Part shown: positions 62,838 through 64,000 of the stretch, one piece after another | Numbering within the stretch: the stretch's first letter is position 1 | Layout: the number at the start of each line of letters is the position of its first letter | Assembly: GCA_001312405.1 (NCBI GenBank) | Contig: BBDR01000012.1 | Span: forward strand, 62,001-126,000 | DNA from: Clostridium sp. NkU-1 | Lineage (GTDB): Bacteria; Bacillota_A; Clostridia; Lachnospirales; Lachnospiraceae | Length of the DNA stretch: 64,000 bases | Direction: 5' to 3' | Position numbers and translations under genes: made by a program | Notes under the pieces: model-generated | What the model was told of the DNA's origin: nothing | Database searches by the model: none | What the model saw: the letters and a program-made list of their open reading frames with translations, nothing else

Positions 62838-63169
62838 ATGGCAAAGTTTGAATTTGAATACACAGAGATTGATGGGTTATTGTATTCCAACATTGAAATT
62901 GACGGAAAAATTGAGTTTGACAACTTGGGTAAGTATGGACGACTTCGTCTGAATTACCTTCACGAACAAAAGCCGGGAATGTACAGGGAATTGCTTTTTA
63001 GCAGAAGTTGGTGGAGCATTGCATCAAGGTGGAAAGAGTAGCATTTGCCCGAGCAGAATGTATCCGCACCAACTATCTGAAACGCTATCCCATGCCCATG
63101 GAGGACACGATGGAGCGCATTCGCATCTCCACACAAGCGCAGGACATCGCGGATGGAATTGTAAATTAG
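62838..63169 (+). CDS. TnpV-like transposon protein (frameshifted)
   Basis: About 110 residues. ATG 62838 follows GGAGG at 12 bp. MAKFEFEYTEIDGLLYSNIE, then LGKYGRLRLNYLHEQKPGMY, and after a repair near 63003 KLVEHCIKVERVAFARAEC to the end DIADGIVN. The pattern resembles small TnpV-type proteins of conjugative transposons in Firmicutes, assigned from memory. Function unknown. It suggests that the right end of the window enters a mobile element. Confidence 0.6.
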
Positions 63170-63176
63170 GAAAATC

Positions 63177-63537
63177 TTAACTGATCCTTTTAGCCAACGT
63201 TGATAGTGGTTTCACGATTGTTTTCAAATCCGCAATAGCCTCATTTAATGTCGCTATATCCAACTCATCTATTGCCTTGGCAGCAACCATTATGCTTTCT
63301 TAAGCCGTTTGTGCTGTGTTGTTCATGTTCTCGGTCAGTTCTACCCAGTCGATTTCGGAAAGCTGTTCTGAAACGAAAGAAAGCTGATTTGTTACTGTAT
63401 CCAAGCTGCACAGAGCATCAGATGCATTTTTTTAACTCCTTATTGATTTGTATTGCTGTAAATAGAGTAGCGATGAAAATCCCAATAACCATGATGGCTA
63501 TTATGCGCAGCCAAACCGAAGTGCTTTTTTCATTCAT
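63177..63537 (-). pseudogene. Single-helix membrane protein with an in-frame stop
   Basis: ATG 63537 starts MNEKSTSVWLRIIAIMVIGI, one helix, then a coiled-coil-like tail. One A too many in the A7 run near 63430 breaks the frame (ELKNASDALCSLDT after repair). A TAA at 63300-63302 then interrupts a frame that goes on unchanged to LKTIVKPLSTLAKRIS, so this is a stop, not an indel. About 120 residues if read through. It overlaps the upstream gene by 8 bp. Unknown family. Confidence 0.5.
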
Positions 63538-64000
63538 CATCGTCTGTCACCTCCCGAGGCTCATTCGCTTTTACTCCGTTACTCTTTTTTGATTTCAGTC
63601 GATGAGCGCTAACGAGTGTAAACACCAGTAGCACAGCAACCGCGCCAAACGTGATGAGCAGCATATTGGATTGCTCCGGTGACTCCATTGCAAGCTGCAC
63701 CTCAGTTCCATCAACTGGAAAGAGCAAATAGCTCCCCATGCTTTCAGTATCAACCTTTTTCCACTGACCATCCGTATAGAGATAGATTGTGGTCTTCTTT
63801 GGGTTCCCGTTCAAGGGCTGATAACGAATTGTATGCTGCGCCGCCCCGTCATCCGGCATGGATATAAGCCAATACTCGTTTATATCATCAAGCGGGACAT
63901 CCGAAACATCTCCTTGTGTTACCTTAATCGTCTCATTCTGGGAGAATTGCCCATCGACAAGAATCACCGACTGCCCATTGTCCCGCAGTGCGGCGCTTGC
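63530..64000 (-). CDS. Membrane-anchored surface protein, C-terminal part
   Basis: The frame is open at the right edge and ends at 63530. The visible 157 residues are an extracellular beta-rich region (ALRDNGQSVILVDGQFSQNE, TTIYLYTDGQWKKVD) followed by one helix (NMLLITFGAVAVLLVFTLVS) and a short basic then acidic tail. That is a type I membrane protein, with its N-terminal domain outside the window. It is coupled to the small membrane-protein gene downstream. I do not recognise it. Confidence 0.65.
   Translation of the reverse strand, partial: ASAALRDNGQSVILVDGQFSQNETIKVTQGDVSDVPLDDINEYWLISMPDDGAAQHTIRYQPLNGNPKKTTIYLYTDGQWKKVDTESMGSYLLFPVDGTEVQLAMESPEQSNMLLITFGAVAVLLVFTLVSAHRLKSKKSNGVKANEPREVTDDDE

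Overview
The window looks like chromosomal DNA of an anaerobic, spore-forming Lachnospiraceae member (Lacrimispora/Lachnoclostridium-like). Pointers are YesM/YesN two-component signalling, a TRAP transporter, Rex, a two-subunit clostridial L-serine dehydratase, spore photoproduct lyase, a DUF5688 protein, ECF/RsgI-type sigma systems and a moderate base composition. Nearly every second gene carries one or more single-base frameshifts, usually in runs of 5-9 A/T. Housekeeping genes (uvrB, feoB, ftsE, ftsX, truA, argH) are hit as often as accessory ones, so I read most of these as sequence or assembly errors. I annotate such genes as CDS over their reconstructed extent.

Layout. 1-10.9 kb (all minus): a carbohydrate locus with two large glycoside phosphorylases flanking an ABC sugar importer (binding protein and two permeases, no ATPase), a YesM/YesN two-component system and a cupin. 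11.1-13.5 kb (plus): a PHP-family phosphatase and the two L-serine dehydratase subunits. 13.5-17.1 kb: a YcxB-like protein and a TRAP transporter (DctPQM). 17.3-25.4 kb: argH, a YfhO-type membrane protein with GtrA, ApbE with CbiK, and an iron-containing alcohol dehydrogenase. 25.5-29.1 kb: a LysR regulator, rex, queA and a membrane-anchored unknown. At 29.2 kb a tRNA-Arg(CCG) opens an AT-rich island of about 5 kb with a decayed integrase, a secreted protein plus small membrane protein pair, spore photoproduct lyase and phage scraps.

34.6-41.1 kb: a DUF5688 protein, then the minus-strand set feoA-feoB-yjjP-yjjB and uvrB with an SOS box. 41.3-47.9 kb: threonine aldolase, a lipoprotein, the ftsE-ftsX-(M23 remnant)-ctpA cell-division/cell-wall locus and a PucR-type regulator. 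48-51.7 kb: an MsmX-like ABC ATPase (a candidate energiser for the importer at 1-4 kb), a methyltransferase, CvfB and an acyl-ACP thioesterase. 51.8-58.4 kb: two tRNA-Gln genes, an ECF sigma/RsgI-like pair, a cation efflux protein, truA, a VanZ-like protein, an L,D-transpeptidase and a cytidylate-kinase-like protein.

58.7-60.2 kb: a TrmO-like gene behind a MerR-type promoter with a 19-bp spacer, next to a MerR regulator. 60.4-62.7 kb: a module of a secreted protein with two DUF4367-like repeats, an ECF sigma factor and an anti-sigma protein carrying the same type of domain. 62.7-64 kb: a TnpV-like gene with an SD-masking inverted repeat and two membrane proteins running off the edge.

The most interesting signals are the MerR/TrmO promoter, the DUF4367 sigma module, the tRNA-linked island and a 52-bp tandem repeat that encodes a short basic peptide. 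No CRISPR array, rRNA operon or replication origin was seen.
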